Shown here one piece after another: positions 9,469 through 18,403 of a stretch of DNA of 64,000 bases. A program made the position numbers and the translations under genes. Below the pieces are notes generated by a model that made no database searches, was not told where the DNA came from, and saw only the letters and a program-made list of their open reading frames with translations. Every line of letters starts with the position of its first letter. Positions within the stretch are counted from its first letter, which is position 1. This stretch comes from Stutzerimonas stutzeri (lineage in GTDB: Bacteria; Pseudomonadota; Gammaproteobacteria; Pseudomonadales; Pseudomonadaceae), in contig NZ_POUL01000001.1 in assembly GCF_002890895.1 (NCBI RefSeq), forward strand, positions 124,001 to 188,000, given 5' to 3'.

Positions 9469-9495
9469 CATCGGCGACTTCGGTCGCCGATGTCG
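9469..9495 (+). terminator. UUCG-loop hairpin after minE
   Basis: A perfect 10-bp stem (CATCGGCGAC at 9469-9478, GTCGCCGATG at 9483-9492) is closed by TTCG, one of the most stable RNA tetraloops. The following TCGTTTGC is only partly T-rich, so it may be a weak terminator or an mRNA-stabilising hairpin between minE and rluA. The rluA start follows within 20 bases. Confidence 0.55.
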
Positions 9496-9511
9496 TTTGC
9501 GGAATTCGAAA

Positions 9512-10147
9512 ATGCCACTGAGCAACATCCAGATCGTTCACCAAGACGCCGCGTTACTGGTCATCAACAAGCCTACTTTGCTGCTGTCGGTTCCCGGTCG
9601 CGCCGAAGACAACAAGGATTGTCTGGTTACCCGCCTTCAGGAAAATGGTTATCCAGAGGCACGGATCGTCCACCGCCTGGATTGGGAAACCTCAGGCCTG
9701 ATCGTGCTTGCGCGCGACGCGGACAGCCATCGCGAACTCTCCCGACAGTTTCATGACCGCGAAACAGAGAAAGCCTACACCGCCTTGTGTTGGGGAGAAC
9801 CCGAGCAGGACAGTGGAAGCATAGATCTACCGCTGCGCTATGACCCCCCAACCAAACCCCGACATGTGGTCGATCATGAACTGGGCAAGCATGCTCTGAC
9901 GTATTGGCGAGTCCTGGAGCGCTGCGGTGATTACAGCCGGGTCGAACTCACCCCGATTACCGGCCGCTCCCATCAGCTGCGTGTACACATGCTCTCGATT
10001 GGCCATCCTCTATTAGGCGACCGACTGTATGCGCATGAGCAAGCGCTTGATGCACATGACCGACTCTGCCTGCACGCCAGTATGCTCACCCTGACGCACC
10101 CTCAAACCGGTGAACGGATGCGATTCGATTGTCCGGCGCCGTTCTGA
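9512..10147 (+). CDS. rluA: RluA-family pseudouridine synthase
   Basis: 211 residues. The catalytic Asp lies in IVHRLDWETSGLIV, the RluA/RluC/RluD motif HRLDxxTSG; GRSHQLRVHM and IGHPLLGDRLY are the other conserved blocks. No S4 domain is present, which fits the dual-specificity RluA group (23S rRNA U746 and tRNA U32). The start at 9512 gives the normal N-terminus (IQIVHQDAALLVINKP); an upstream start would add 20 unrelated residues. The stop overlaps the start of the following methyltransferase gene (TGATG). Confidence 0.88.
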   Translation: MPLSNIQIVHQDAALLVINKPTLLLSVPGRAEDNKDCLVTRLQENGYPEARIVHRLDWETSGLIVLARDADSHRELSRQFHDRETEKAYTALCWGEPEQDSGSIDLPLRYDPPTKPRHVVDHELGKHALTYWRVLERCGDYSRVELTPITGRSHQLRVHMLSIGHPLLGDRLYAHEQALDAHDRLCLHASMLTLTHPQTGERMRFDCPAPF

Positions 10148-10719
10148 TGCGTGATTTCGTCGAGGCGACCCGGGGCGCCCCAGAGCACCTAACTCTGCGC
10201 AAAGCGCTCAATCTGTGGGCACAACCCCCAGGTCAAGCACTGGACCTGGGTTGCGGAGCAGGGCGAGACAGCTTGGCGCTGCTTAGAGCCGGCTGGGACG
10301 TCGTCGCCCTTGATCGCGATCCGCGTGCGTTGGAGTCGCTGCGCGAGTAGTCCGACAAATATCGCTCTGGGGCGCTCACCACAGTTTGCCGCTCGTTCGA
10401 AGACAATGTGCCATTGCCAACTGTCAACCTCATCAACGCTGGCTTCGCTCTGCCATTCTGTCGACCAGATGCGTTTCAGAACCTATGGTCGCGCATCTGC
10501 CAATCGTTGCGGCAACATGGCTTATTCAGTGGGCATTTTTTTGGCCCGAATGACGCTTGGGCGGACAAAGGTCTAAGCATCCTCAACCACGAGCAGTTGA
10601 TGCGGCAGATGGCTGGCTGGACACTGCTGGAACTCAACGAGTTCGAGTACGACGGCAAGACTGCCGTGGGCAGCAACAAGCATTGGCATTTGTTTGAGGT
10701 GATAGCTAGGCGCGACTGA
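10147..10719 (+). pseudogene. Class I SAM methyltransferase interrupted by an in-frame TAG
   Basis: The frame starting at the ATG that overlaps the rluA stop encodes MRDFVEATRGAPEH and the SAM-binding motif I ALDLGCGAGRDSLALL, with DRDPRALESL as motif II. It then meets TAG at 10348-10350. The same frame continues without another stop to 10719 and encodes the rest of the methyltransferase (INAGFALPFC, FSGHFFGPNDAWAD, LNEFEYDGKTAVGSNKHWHLFEV). A single CAG-to-TAG change would explain this. Read through, it would be about 190 residues, a normal length for a small SAM methyltransferase. Substrate unknown. Sequencing error is an alternative. Confidence 0.85.
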
Positions 10720-10793
10720 ACTGCTGACGCTTCGATCTGCAGTGGCACCGGCCGATGGGATAAACTTTCAACCATTGCCGTCCGGAGCCAACC

Positions 10794-12083
10794 ATGCGCG
10801 AAGAACTCAACCAGGGTTTGATTGACTACCTCAAAGCCTCCCCTACCCCATTTCACGCCACCGCCAGCCTTGCCCAGGCCCTGCAGGCCGCCGGCTACAA
10901 GGCGTTGGAAGAACGCGAGACCTGGCACACCGAACCCGGCGGCCGTTACTACGTCACCCGTAACGACTCCGCGATTATCGCGTTCCAGCTGGGTAACCAA
11001 TCGGTCATCGAACAGGGTATCCGCCTGGTCGGCGCCCACACCGACAGCCCCTGCCTTCGGGTAAAGCCGCAACCTGAATTGCAGCGGCAGGGCTTCTGGC
11101 AGCTAGGCGTCGAAGTCTACGGCGGCGCGTTGCTGGCGCCATGGTTCGACCGTGACTTGTCCTTGGCTGGACGCGTGACCTATAGCAGCGATGGCCGGAT
11201 CGAAAGCCAGCTGATCGATTTCAAGCTGCCTATTGCCGTAATTCCCAGCCTTGCCATACACCTCAATCGAGACGCCAACCAGGGCTGGGCGATCAATCCG
11301 CAGAACGAGCTGCCGCCGATACTGGCGCAAGTCGCCAGTGAAGACAGCCCGGATTTCCGGGCGCTGCTGGCGGACCAACTGAGCCGCGAGCATGGTCTGG
11401 TAGCTGACGTCGTACTGGATTTCGAACTGAGCTTCTACGATACCCAGAGCGCTGCCGTGATCGGTCTGAATGGGGATTTCATCGCCGGCGCCCGCTTGGA
11501 TAACCTGCTGTCGTGCTTTGCCGGCCTCCAAGCCCTGTTACGCGCCGGCCCCGAGGAAACCTGTGTGCTGGTCTGCACTGATCATGAAGAAGTCGGCTCC
11601 ACCTCGATGTGCGGTGCCGACGGGCCGTTTCTCGAACAAGTCCTGCGCCGCGTATTGCCTGAAGGCGAATCCTTCCAGCGCAGCATCAACCGTTCACTGA
11701 TGATCTCTGCCGATAACGCGCACGCCGTGCATCCCAACTACAGCGACAAGCATGACGGCAACCACGGTCCGAAACTCAATGCCGGGCCGGTGATCAAGGT
11801 CAACAGCAACCAGCGATACGCCACAAGCAGCGAAACTGCCGGCTTCTTCCGCCACTTGTGTCTGGAAAATGAAGTCTCGGTGCAGAGCTTCGTAACCCGC
11901 AGCGACATGGGCTGCGGCTCGACCATCGGCCCTATCACCGCCAGCCAGCTGGGTGTACGCACCGTGGATATCGGCCTGCCGACCTTTGCTATGCACTCGA
12001 TCCGCGAGCTGGCCGGCAGCCAGGATCTGGCACATCTGGTGAAGGTACTTAGCGCGTTCTATTCGAGCGCCGAGCTGCCTTGA
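10794..12083 (+). CDS. apeB: M18-family aspartyl/broad aminopeptidase ApeB
   Basis: 429 residues, matching M18 peptidases. Metal-binding motifs: GAHTDSP near residue 82, [10 protein letters not shown] near residue 260 and [10 protein letters not shown] near residue 375. The tail [17 protein letters not shown] is also characteristic. It is a cytoplasmic dodecameric zinc aminopeptidase. GCCAACC precedes the ATG without a strong ribosome-binding site, but [22 protein letters not shown] is the standard family start. Confidence 0.94.
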   Translation: MREELNQGLIDYLKASPTPFHATASLAQALQAAGYKALEERETWHTEPGGRYYVTRNDSAIIAFQLGNQSVIEQGIRLVGAHTDSPCLRVKPQPELQRQGFWQLGVEVYGGALLAPWFDRDLSLAGRVTYSSDGRIESQLIDFKLPIAVIPSLAIHLNRDANQGWAINPQNELPPILAQVASEDSPDFRALLADQLSREHGLVADVVLDFELSFYDTQSAAVIGLNGDFIAGARLDNLLSCFAGLQALLRAGPEETCVLVCTDHEEVGSTSMCGADGPFLEQVLRRVLPEGESFQRSINRSLMISADNAHAVHPNYSDKHDGNHGPKLNAGPVIKVNSNQRYATSSETAGFFRHLCLENEVSVQSFVTRSDMGCGSTIGPITASQLGVRTVDIGLPTFAMHSIRELAGSQDLAHLVKVLSAFYSSAELP

Positions 12084-12767
12084 CCCGTGAAATCCAGGCG
12101 CACGCGCCTGGCTTGGATTGTTCAGCCAGACTGGCATCGATAACCAACGCAACATATCGCCGATATATGGTTGCTCGCCAGGGCAGCAAACGCGCCTCCA
12201 CGTCGCCGGGACTGCATCCCAGGCGTGGAGAAAGCGTCTGGTTGGCCAAGAGCGGCCCGAATCTGCTCTGCAATGTCAGCGAGTAACTTAGCCCGGTCAT
12301 CCGAAGATATCGGTCACACCGGGTGGCGGCGGATGGTGCCCGCGCGCTGCAGCAAATCGGCACGGTTCAGGCCTGCAGCCGCCATTTGAATCCTGACCTC
12401 TTTCTTGCCGCACTTCGCAACGGTGCGCTCCACTCACTCCAGCTGTTCTTCGATGCCTTGCAATGCCCTCATGCTGCCTCCATAGTGGTTCACACCTGCG
12501 CCCGCTAAACCGTGACTCCGGCAGTGCAGGCCGCTGATCAAGTTCTACCTAGGCTCTACAGCGATACGCCCATTCAAAACCATGGATTGCCTGATCGGCA
12601 TCCTCGGTGAGGAGAATCGCCCTACCGCCTCGGTGCGACCTGAATCGCGGCGTGCCAGCCGCCAGATACCATCGGGCTGTGTTCTTCCCGCCGAGCGGAT
12701 TCCGTCTCGGCGCCTGATTTGATGGCCTAATATGCGTTACTACTCAGCCTCGCGTCGCTCTCTCGAT
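12084..12767 (+). other. Degraded intergenic region between apeB and prc
   Basis: About 680 bases without an intact gene. It contains a 7-bp hairpin just after apeB (CCAGGCG-CACG-CGCCTGG, about 12093-12110, without a clear T run). It also contains the minus-strand remnant of a quinone oxidoreductase gene (12299-12472), described separately. Bases 12115-12295 and 12475-12730 hold nothing I recognise. Confidence 0.6.
12299..12472 (-). pseudogene. Remnant of a PIG3-type NAD(P)H quinone oxidoreductase gene
   Basis: On the minus strand a GGAGG ribosome-binding site precedes an ATG at 12472. The frame begins MRALQGIEEQLE, hits TGA at 12434-12436 where the family normally has Trp, then continues VRIQMAAAGLNRADLLQRAG. 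That is the conserved N-terminal block of PIG3/zeta-crystallin-like quinone oxidoreductases. Near 12335 the frame shifts, and the next frame reads HPPPPGVTDIFG, the continuation of the same family motif. After that the similarity ends. At least three lesions (nonsense, frameshift, large truncation) show old decay. Confidence 0.75.
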
Positions 12768-14864
12768 ATGAAACGATCATTAACCGCAGGCTTGCTAGCC
12801 TTGCTGGTAGGTCTTCAGGCAAGCGCCACTCTGGCCAAGCCTGCCGACCCGCACACCTGGGATTATCTGCAGCCTGACCGTGATCAGGTGATAGCCAGCC
12901 TGAACGTGGTCGAGCTGCTCAAGCGCCATCACTACAACAAGCCCCCGCTCAACGACGCTCGCTCGGCGAAGATCTTCGACAGCTACATCGAGATGCTCGA
13001 CCCTTCGCGCAGCTATTTCACTGCAGGCGACGTCGCCGAGTTCGAAGCCTGGCGCAACCAGTTCGACGACTTCTTGAAGAATGGCAACCTCGAGCCTGGG
13101 TTCATTATTTACAAGGTGCATCTGGAGCGGCTGCAGAGCAGGCTGGAGTACGCCCTGAGCCTGCTGGAGCAAGGCGTCGACAGCTTTGACTTCACCCTGG
13201 ACGAGGAGCTGCTGGTCGATCGCGAGAATGCAGCGCGCCCGGAGAACGAACAGGAACTGGATGACCTCTGGCGCAAACGCGTAAAGGACGAGGTGCTGCG
13301 ACTGAAGATCGCCGGCAAGGAGCCCAAGGCCATCGAGGAGTTGCTCACCAAGCGCTATAAGAACCAGCTGGCACGCCTTGAGCAAACCCGTGGCGAAGAC
13401 GTGTTTCAGACTTACATCAATGCCTTTGCGCAGTCCTACGATCCGCACACGCAATACCTCTCTCCCGACAACGCGGAGAACTTCGATATCAACATGAGCC
13501 TCTCCCTTGAAGGGATTGGCGCCGTACTGCAGAGCGACAACGAGCACGTCAAAGTGGTGCGTCTTGTCCCTGCTGGTCCCGCGGAGAAGAGCAAGCAGAT
13601 CGCGCCTGCCGACAAGATTGTCGGGGTCGGTCAAAGTAATGAGGAGATGGTCGATGTGATCGGCTGGCGGCTAGACGAAGTCGTCAAACTGATCCGCGGC
13701 CCGAAAGGATCGGTCGTCCGGCTCGAGGTCATCCCGGCGAGCAATGCGCCAAACGACCAGAGCAGCAAGGTCGTTGCCATTACCCGTGAAGCGGTGAAGC
13801 TTGAAGAGCAGGCGGCGAAGAAATCCGTGCTTAAGCTCAATCAGGACGGCCGCGATTACAAGCTCGGGGTCATCGAAATCCCTGCGTTCTACCTTGATTT
13901 CAAGGCCCTGCGTGCTGGCGACAAGGAATACAAGAGCACGACCCGCGACGTGAAAAAGCTGCTGACGGAGCTGGAAGAGGAAAACGTCGATGGCGTGGTC
14001 ATCGACCTGCGTAACAATGGCGGTGGCTCCCTGCAGGAAGCCACCGAACTGACCGGCCTTTTCATCGATCAAGGTCCTACGGTTCTGGTCCGCAACAGCG
14101 ATGGCCGTGTCGACGTACTCGCCGACGAGCAGCAAGGTGTGTTTTATAAGGGCCCGCTGGCTGTGCTGGTCAATCGACTGTCCGCATCGGCCTCGGAGAT
14201 CTTTGCCGGCGCCATGCAGGACTACCACCGGGCGCTTATCGTCGGTGGCCAGACCTTCGGCAAAGGCACCGTACAAACGGTCCAGCCACTCAATCATGGC
14301 GAACTCAAGCTGACACTGGCCAAGTTCTATCGGGTCTCGGGACAAAGCACGCAGCATCAGGGTGTGATTCCGGACATTTCCTACCCAGCCGAAGTCGATA
14401 CCAAGGAAATTGGCGAGAGCGCACTGCCGGAAGCGATGCCCTGGGACAGCATCCGCGCAGCGGTCAACCCGGATATGAATCCGTTCAAGCCGTTCCTCGC
14501 TGAACTCAAAGCTCGTCACGAAGGACGGACCCATGAGGATCCCGACTTTGTGTTCACGCGTGACCGTCTCGCGCTGACTCAGGAGCTGACTCACGAGACG
14601 ACCATCAGCCTCAACGAGGAAAAGCGCCGGGGTCAGCAGGAGCGCATCGAGAAGCGCCAACTGGCCTTGGAGAACACCTTGCGCGAGGCCAAAGGCGAGG
14701 AGCCACTGGCCAAGCTCGAAAAAGAAGATGAAACGACACCGCACGTTGAGGACAAAAAAATCAAACCCGAAGACGATGCCTATCTCTCGGAAAGCGGCAG
14801 AATTCTGCTGGATTACTTGGGACTGCATAAGGCGATGGCCAAGAACCAGTCTGTCGATCGCTGA
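12768..14864 (+). CDS. prc: C-terminal processing periplasmic protease Prc (Tsp)
   Basis: 698 residues from the ATG that opens the signal peptide MKRSLTAGLLALLVGLQASA. An alternative ATG 36 bases upstream (12732) would add 12 residues and cannot be excluded. The PDZ domain lies at about residues 230-320 (SLEGIGAVL, VRLVPAGPAEKS). The S41 catalytic Ser lies in LSASASEIFAGAMQDY near residue 475 and the Lys in TFGKGTVQ about 25 residues later. A DUF3340-type C-terminal domain follows. Prc trims lipoproteins and degrades murein hydrolases and tagged proteins in the periplasm. P. aeruginosa PA3257 is the counterpart. Confidence 0.93.
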   Translation: MKRSLTAGLLALLVGLQASATLAKPADPHTWDYLQPDRDQVIASLNVVELLKRHHYNKPPLNDARSAKIFDSYIEMLDPSRSYFTAGDVAEFEAWRNQFDDFLKNGNLEPGFIIYKVHLERLQSRLEYALSLLEQGVDSFDFTLDEELLVDRENAARPENEQELDDLWRKRVKDEVLRLKIAGKEPKAIEELLTKRYKNQLARLEQTRGEDVFQTYINAFAQSYDPHTQYLSPDNAENFDINMSLSLEGIGAVLQSDNEHVKVVRLVPAGPAEKSKQIAPADKIVGVGQSNEEMVDVIGWRLDEVVKLIRGPKGSVVRLEVIPASNAPNDQSSKVVAITREAVKLEEQAAKKSVLKLNQDGRDYKLGVIEIPAFYLDFKALRAGDKEYKSTTRDVKKLLTELEEENVDGVVIDLRNNGGGSLQEATELTGLFIDQGPTVLVRNSDGRVDVLADEQQGVFYKGPLAVLVNRLSASASEIFAGAMQDYHRALIVGGQTFGKGTVQTVQPLNHGELKLTLAKFYRVSGQSTQHQGVIPDISYPAEVDTKEIGESALPEAMPWDSIRAAVNPDMNPFKPFLAELKARHEGRTHEDPDFVFTRDRLALTQELTHETTISLNEEKRRGQQERIEKRQLALENTLREAKGEEPLAKLEKEDETTPHVEDKKIKPEDDAYLSESGRILLDYLGLHKAMAKNQSVDR

Positions 14865-14904
14865 TCTCGGTGTCATCAAAATGACATCATAGTGTCGTGA
14901 AATA

Positions 14905-14940
14905 CGAAGGGCCGCCATTGTGCGGCCCTTCGCATTTTAA
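14905..14940 (+). terminator. Rho-independent terminator after prc
   Basis: A perfect 11-bp stem (CGAAGGGCCGC at 14905-14915, GCGGCCCTTCG at 14922-14932) with a 6-base loop is followed by CATTTTAA. It lies 40 bases past the prc stop and ends just before the EAL gene, which therefore needs its own promoter or readthrough. Confidence 0.85.
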
Positions 14941-14958
14941 GGCCGCCACGAGACCCTC

Positions 14959-15831
14959 ATGACCGTCACCGAGCAGTTGAGCACGCTGGATTCCATCCTT
15001 GCTCACAGCAGCATTACCAGCCTGTTCCAGCCGATCGTATCGCTTGCCGAACGAGTCATCCTCGGCTACGAAGCCCTTACCCGCGGCCCTTCAAATACCT
15101 CGCTTCACTCCCCTATCAATCTGCTCGCCGCCGCTCGACATGCCGGACGGCTCAATGAGCTGGAGATGACTTGTCGCGAGAGCGCCTGTCGCCGGTATAG
15201 CCAGCAGCAGCTAAAGGGCAAACTGTTCCTCAACGTGTCGCCGGAAACATTATTGGATGCCACGCACAAGCCGGGCCGCACCCTGGAGCTGCTGCACAAG
15301 TACGGCATCTCGGCCGACAGTGTGGTAATCGAGCTTACGGAGCAAACACCCACCGACGATTTCGAACTGCTTCGTGCCGCCTTGCATCACTATCGTGACA
15401 TGGGCTTTTCTATTGCATTGGACGACCTCGGTGCAGGCTATTCCAGCCTGCGCATGTGGTCGGAGCTGCGCCCCGACTACGTCAAGATCGACCGCTACTT
15501 TATAGACGGTATCCACCGGGACGTTGTTAAGCGCGAGTTCGTCGGGTCGATCATGAAGATCGCCAGAGCATCACGTGCTCAGGTCATTGCTGAGGGCATC
15601 GAGCTGGGCGAAGAACTGCACGTCCTGTCAGACATGGGAGTCGATCTGGTTCAAGGCTATCTGTTGGGCCGCCCGGAAGAGGAGCCGAAAGCGGACGCCA
15701 GTCTTTGTCTGCCGGTTTTGGGAAATCGAGGGAGGCCATCAAACGACCACCACCCTGCCTGGCCGCTCGGCGGCTCAAGCAGCCCACATTCTTCAGCTAG
15801 TTGGGCTTGTTCAGCCTGCAAACAAGCTTGA
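14959..15831 (+). CDS. Stand-alone EAL-domain c-di-GMP phosphodiesterase
   Basis: 290 residues. The EAL domain (about 15-240) keeps the catalytic set: Glu38 in GYEALTRGP, Asn in LFLNVSPE, Glu in VIELTEQTP, the Asp pair in ALDDLGAGYSS, Lys in DYVKIDRYF, Glu in VIAEGIE and the final QGYLLGRP. It should therefore hydrolyse cyclic di-GMP in the cytoplasm. From memory, the homologue next to prc in P. aeruginosa (PA3258) continues with CBS and GGDEF parts. Here the protein ends after about 50 Pro/Ser-rich residues that look like out-of-frame sequence, so it may be a truncated relic of the longer protein. Confidence 0.85.
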   Translation: MTVTEQLSTLDSILAHSSITSLFQPIVSLAERVILGYEALTRGPSNTSLHSPINLLAAARHAGRLNELEMTCRESACRRYSQQQLKGKLFLNVSPETLLDATHKPGRTLELLHKYGISADSVVIELTEQTPTDDFELLRAALHHYRDMGFSIALDDLGAGYSSLRMWSELRPDYVKIDRYFIDGIHRDVVKREFVGSIMKIARASRAQVIAEGIELGEELHVLSDMGVDLVQGYLLGRPEEEPKADASLCLPVLGNRGRPSNDHHPAWPLGGSSSPHSSASWACSACKQA

Positions 15832-16025
15832 CGCTGCAATAAGAAGTTAGCGCAACAGTCAGGCTGGTCGATCTTTTCCGTAGCGACCCATCGGCCAGTG
15901 CTGGTCACCCTCGTGTGCCTAACGAGCGAGACCGCACTCGCTCCGCAAGCGGCTGACGCAAGCAATCATCGATTCAAAATACAACCGTGATCTATCGCCC
16001 TCCTCGTCCAAACAATGGGGGGTGA

Positions 16026-16346
16026 TCAATCCTGATCTCGGTCCCCCAACGTTCGGCGCGGGCGATGCTCCATATCCGGATCAGTGTCGCCATGATTGGA
16101 TTGCTCGTAGACCTGCTCCAGCCGCTGATCGCGGACCTCACGATCGTTGCGCTTTTCCCCAGACTGTTCAGGTAGTCGTTCTATACCCGCACCGGTGCCC
16201 ATGGAGCCATTTCCGAGGGTACGGTTGACCGAACCGGTATTCTGCGCCAGCAGCGTATAACCAGGCATTGAATCTCCCGCTGACGCCTGGGCCGTAGCCA
16301 CTGCCGCAAGCGCGGCCCCAAGCACGATAAGCACATAGCTTCGCAT
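16026..16346 (-). CDS. Small secreted protein of unknown function
   Basis: 106 residues from an ATG preceded by an excellent AAAAGGAGA site. It has a signal peptide (MRSYVLIVLGAALAAVATAQASA), then a Gly/Thr stretch (NTGSVNRTLGNGSMGTGAG) and a very hydrophilic Asp/Arg/Glu-rich tail ending RRTLGDRDQD. No domain recognised. It is probably a periplasmic, unfolded small protein. It is divergent from the next small membrane protein. Confidence 0.65.
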   Translation of the reverse strand: MRSYVLIVLGAALAAVATAQASAGDSMPGYTLLAQNTGSVNRTLGNGSMGTGAGIERLPEQSGEKRNDREVRDQRLEQVYEQSNHGDTDPDMEHRPRRTLGDRDQD

Positions 16347-16503
16347 ACGTTTCTCCTTTTGTTTCGAGCCGATACTCGAATTTAGGCAACGGGCTGCGGC
16401 CATTGATCCGCGCTATCGACAGAAGGCAAGCGGAACCGCTGTTTCATTTCGGTGGTCCCATATCCAGAGAGCACTTGATGTCTGGTTAGAAAGGAATCCA
16501 ACG

Positions 16504-16689
16504 ATGATCACAGCGCCACTAGTAATTCTTCTGATAGTAATTGGCTGGAGTGCAGCCGCCCTGGCGATGCTTTGGGGCATGCTGCGAGTCGTTCGTCATC
16601 ATCACAAGCCATCCGCAGATAGCCGACTGGATCAGAACCGGCCTCGGGCAAGCGAGTCGCACAGCGCTCATGTTTCGCTTAGCGCGTGA
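16504..16689 (+). CDS. Small single-span membrane protein of unknown function
   Basis: 61 residues. One hydrophobic helix (residues ~4-29, PLVILLIVIGWSAAALAMLW) is followed by a basic stop-transfer segment (RVVRHHHKPSADSR) and a polar tail. GAAAGGAA lies about 8 bases before the ATG. No family recognised; the composition and ribosome-binding site support a real gene. Confidence 0.55.
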   Translation: MITAPLVILLIVIGWSAAALAMLWGMLRVVRHHHKPSADSRLDQNRPRASESHSAHVSLSA

Positions 16690-16758
16690 CGAAATATCGT
16701 TCGGTTTGCAATAAAACCGTGACAGATCAGCCGAAAGATGTAGAATGCCGCCCACAGA

Positions 16759-16835
<77 letters not shown>

Positions 16836-16840
16836 AATAG

Positions 16841-16870
16841 AAAGGCCACTCAATGAGTGGCCTTTTTTTT
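16841..16870 (+). terminator. Rho-independent terminator after tRNA-fMet
   Basis: A 10-bp stem AAAGGCCACT (16841-16850) and AGTGGCCTTT (16856-16865) with loop CAATG, ending in eight T residues. A strong canonical terminator immediately downstream of the tRNA. Confidence 0.95.
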
Positions 16871-17244
16871 GGTCTCCGCTTTGTACCCGAAAGAATTGCA
16901 AACGATATAAATCGCCCCAACCTTTTAATTTCGAAATAAGCCAAGTAACTTCCGGCATCTATCTGTTCATCGATAAAATAGTCGTAGATCAAACGACCTA
17001 GTTCAGAAGATGGAGCCCGCTTAAACCCGTCCAAGGCGGAAACCCATATACACTTTAAAAGTTCCTTTGCAATCAAGGCATTGAGCTAAGTGACCGTATT
17101 GCTGACGATTTTTTTTGTTTCGGTTCTTGACTGCCGTCAGGTTCTGAATGTTAACTACATCACACAGCTAAGAGACGCCTCGTTTCGAACGGCAAACTAA
17201 CTAGTAAGCCGAGCTGTACTGATGCGCATGGATGGCGTTTCTTC

Positions 17245-17265
17245 AGCAGCAGCAATGCTGCTGCT
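17245..17265 (+). repeat. Perfect palindrome in the polysaccharide leader
   Basis: AGCAGCAGCA and TGCTGCTGCT are perfect inverted repeats around one A. As RNA this makes an 8-bp stem with loop CAATG, followed by TTTCGCC. It lies 45 bases before the first ops-like element and could be an attenuator hairpin that an antiterminator would bypass, or a protein-binding site. Confidence 0.5.
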
Positions 17266-17308
17266 TTCGCCAACAAAGATTTGTTTGCTTATCTCGAATT
17301 CTAGCCGA

Positions 17309-17322
17309 GTGCGGTAGCTCTG
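17309..17322 (+). promoter_or_regulatory. ops/JUMPstart-like element 1
   Basis: GTGCGGTAGCTCTG contains GCGGTAG, the core of the ops element (GGCGGTAG) that pauses RNA polymerase and recruits RfaH to the exposed non-template strand. It lies 260 bases before the first gene. A local RfaH-type gene at 25152-25679 gives functional support. Confidence 0.55.
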
Positions 17323-17388
17323 TCTGAAGCGCGCCAAGCCTGCAACCTAGAGCAACGCTCTAATTACGCAAAGGCAGCTGTGTCGGCT

Positions 17389-17403
17389 GGTGCGGTAGCT
17401 TTG
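17389..17403 (+). promoter_or_regulatory. ops/JUMPstart-like element 2
   Basis: GGTGCGGTAGCTTTG repeats the TGCGGTAGCT core of element 1, 80 bases further on. It is preceded by GGCAGCTGTGTCGGCT, resembling the left part of JUMPstart sequences. It lies 166 bases before the first gene of the polysaccharide locus and is the better candidate for RfaH loading. Confidence 0.6.
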
Positions 17404-17568
17404 CCTGATCGAAACTCGTGAGCGAAAAGCCAATACGGCTCGATACTGGCTCAAGCCCTTAATGCCAAACATCAGTCGTAAACACAGAGCGCTGTTTACG
17501 AGAAGTTATCGCTTGGCTTGAACCTTTAAAAACTTCTACTCGATTGTATTATCCAATTGGAGTGCATC

Positions 17569-18342
17569 GTGAATACATCTTTCCGCAACCTGGAAGCGCC
17601 CGCTCTTCAGTTAATTACTTATGAGATGTCCAATAAGGGAAGCGCCTGCATTGCCAACTTTCTAACAAGTGACCAACTGAAATCTCTTAAAGAAAGCGTC
17701 CGAGCAGAAGCCGAAAAACATAAAGGAAGTTATTTCGCGCATCATGGTGGCAGCGAAATAGAAAGCTCCCTGCTCGGCGCGCTAGGCGCTTCACCAGAAT
17801 TTCGAAACATGCTGGAAAGTGTCTATCAGGCGGGCGCGGGGCAAGCTGCTTATAGCAACGAGATACTTAAAGTCCTGCGCTGTGTCCAAGGGACTTCAGG
17901 TCGCCGTGAGTCCAATTGCTTTCACTATGACGCTAGCCTGGTCACGGCGCTGTTACCGATAGAAATTCCTCAGGATGGCGTCGACCGGGGTGATTTGCTG
18001 TTGTTCCCCAATGGTCGCCGCATACGCTCCAACGTGTTGATCAATGTTCTCGAAAAAGCGTTGCTGCAGAACGCGCTGAGTCGGAAATTGATTAGCGCAG
18101 CCATCCGGCACAACTTCCTGCGCCCGCAAAAGCTTCAACTCGTTCCCGGCAACCTCTATCTGTTCTGGGGCTACCGCACGCTTCATGCCAACGAGCCCTG
18201 TGACCCTGATCATCGCCGCGCAACGGCCATCTTTCACTTTGGCGATCCGCATGCAGGCAGCCTCGCGACCCGCTTGATTCTCAAGCTGAACCAGCGCCGA
18301 GCACGACGCGCAACAGCCTTGGGTACACAACCTGCAGCGTGA
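17569..18342 (+). CDS. 2-oxoglutarate/Fe(II)-dependent oxygenase-like protein heading the EPS locus
   Basis: 257 residues from GTG at 17569, with GGAG 6 bases upstream; a TTG 12 bases earlier lacks such a site. A facial triad is visible: His119 and Asp121 in CFHYDASLV, distal His206 in YRTLHANEPC, and Arg in DPDHRRATAIFHFGD for 2-oxoglutarate. This places it among the non-haem Fe(II)/2OG oxygenases of the PhyH/prolyl-hydroxylase type. As first gene of the polysaccharide locus it may hydroxylate a sugar nucleotide or lipid-linked sugar; that is inference. Substrate unknown. Confidence 0.7.
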   Translation: MNTSFRNLEAPALQLITYEMSNKGSACIANFLTSDQLKSLKESVRAEAEKHKGSYFAHHGGSEIESSLLGALGASPEFRNMLESVYQAGAGQAAYSNEILKVLRCVQGTSGRRESNCFHYDASLVTALLPIEIPQDGVDRGDLLLFPNGRRIRSNVLINVLEKALLQNALSRKLISAAIRHNFLRPQKLQLVPGNLYLFWGYRTLHANEPCDPDHRRATAIFHFGDPHAGSLATRLILKLNQRRARRATALGTQPAA

Positions 18343-18403
18343 CCTCACAGGCGCAACATTCATTGCGCCTGATTCAGACGTGACGACAGATAGGGATATC
18401 GAG

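Larger units (their letters stand above)
16871..17568 (+). promoter_or_regulatory. Long AT-richer leader of the exopolysaccharide locus
   Basis: About 700 bases without a convincing gene and clearly lower in GC than the surroundings, as is common upstream of horizontally acquired polysaccharide loci. It contains a 21-base palindrome (17245-17265, AGCAGCAGCA-A-TGCTGCTGCT) and two ops-like elements, listed separately. It ends in the ribosome-binding site of the first locus gene. A minus-strand reading frame crosses the tRNA antisense and was rejected. Confidence 0.6.

Noticed and set aside
12049..12363. 104-codon minus-strand frame after apeB
   Set aside because: Composition looks random and it overlaps both apeB and the decayed quinone oxidoreductase remnant; not a convincing gene.
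13671..14918. 415-codon minus-strand frame over prc
   Set aside because: Antisense shadow of Prc; it also runs through the terminator stem.
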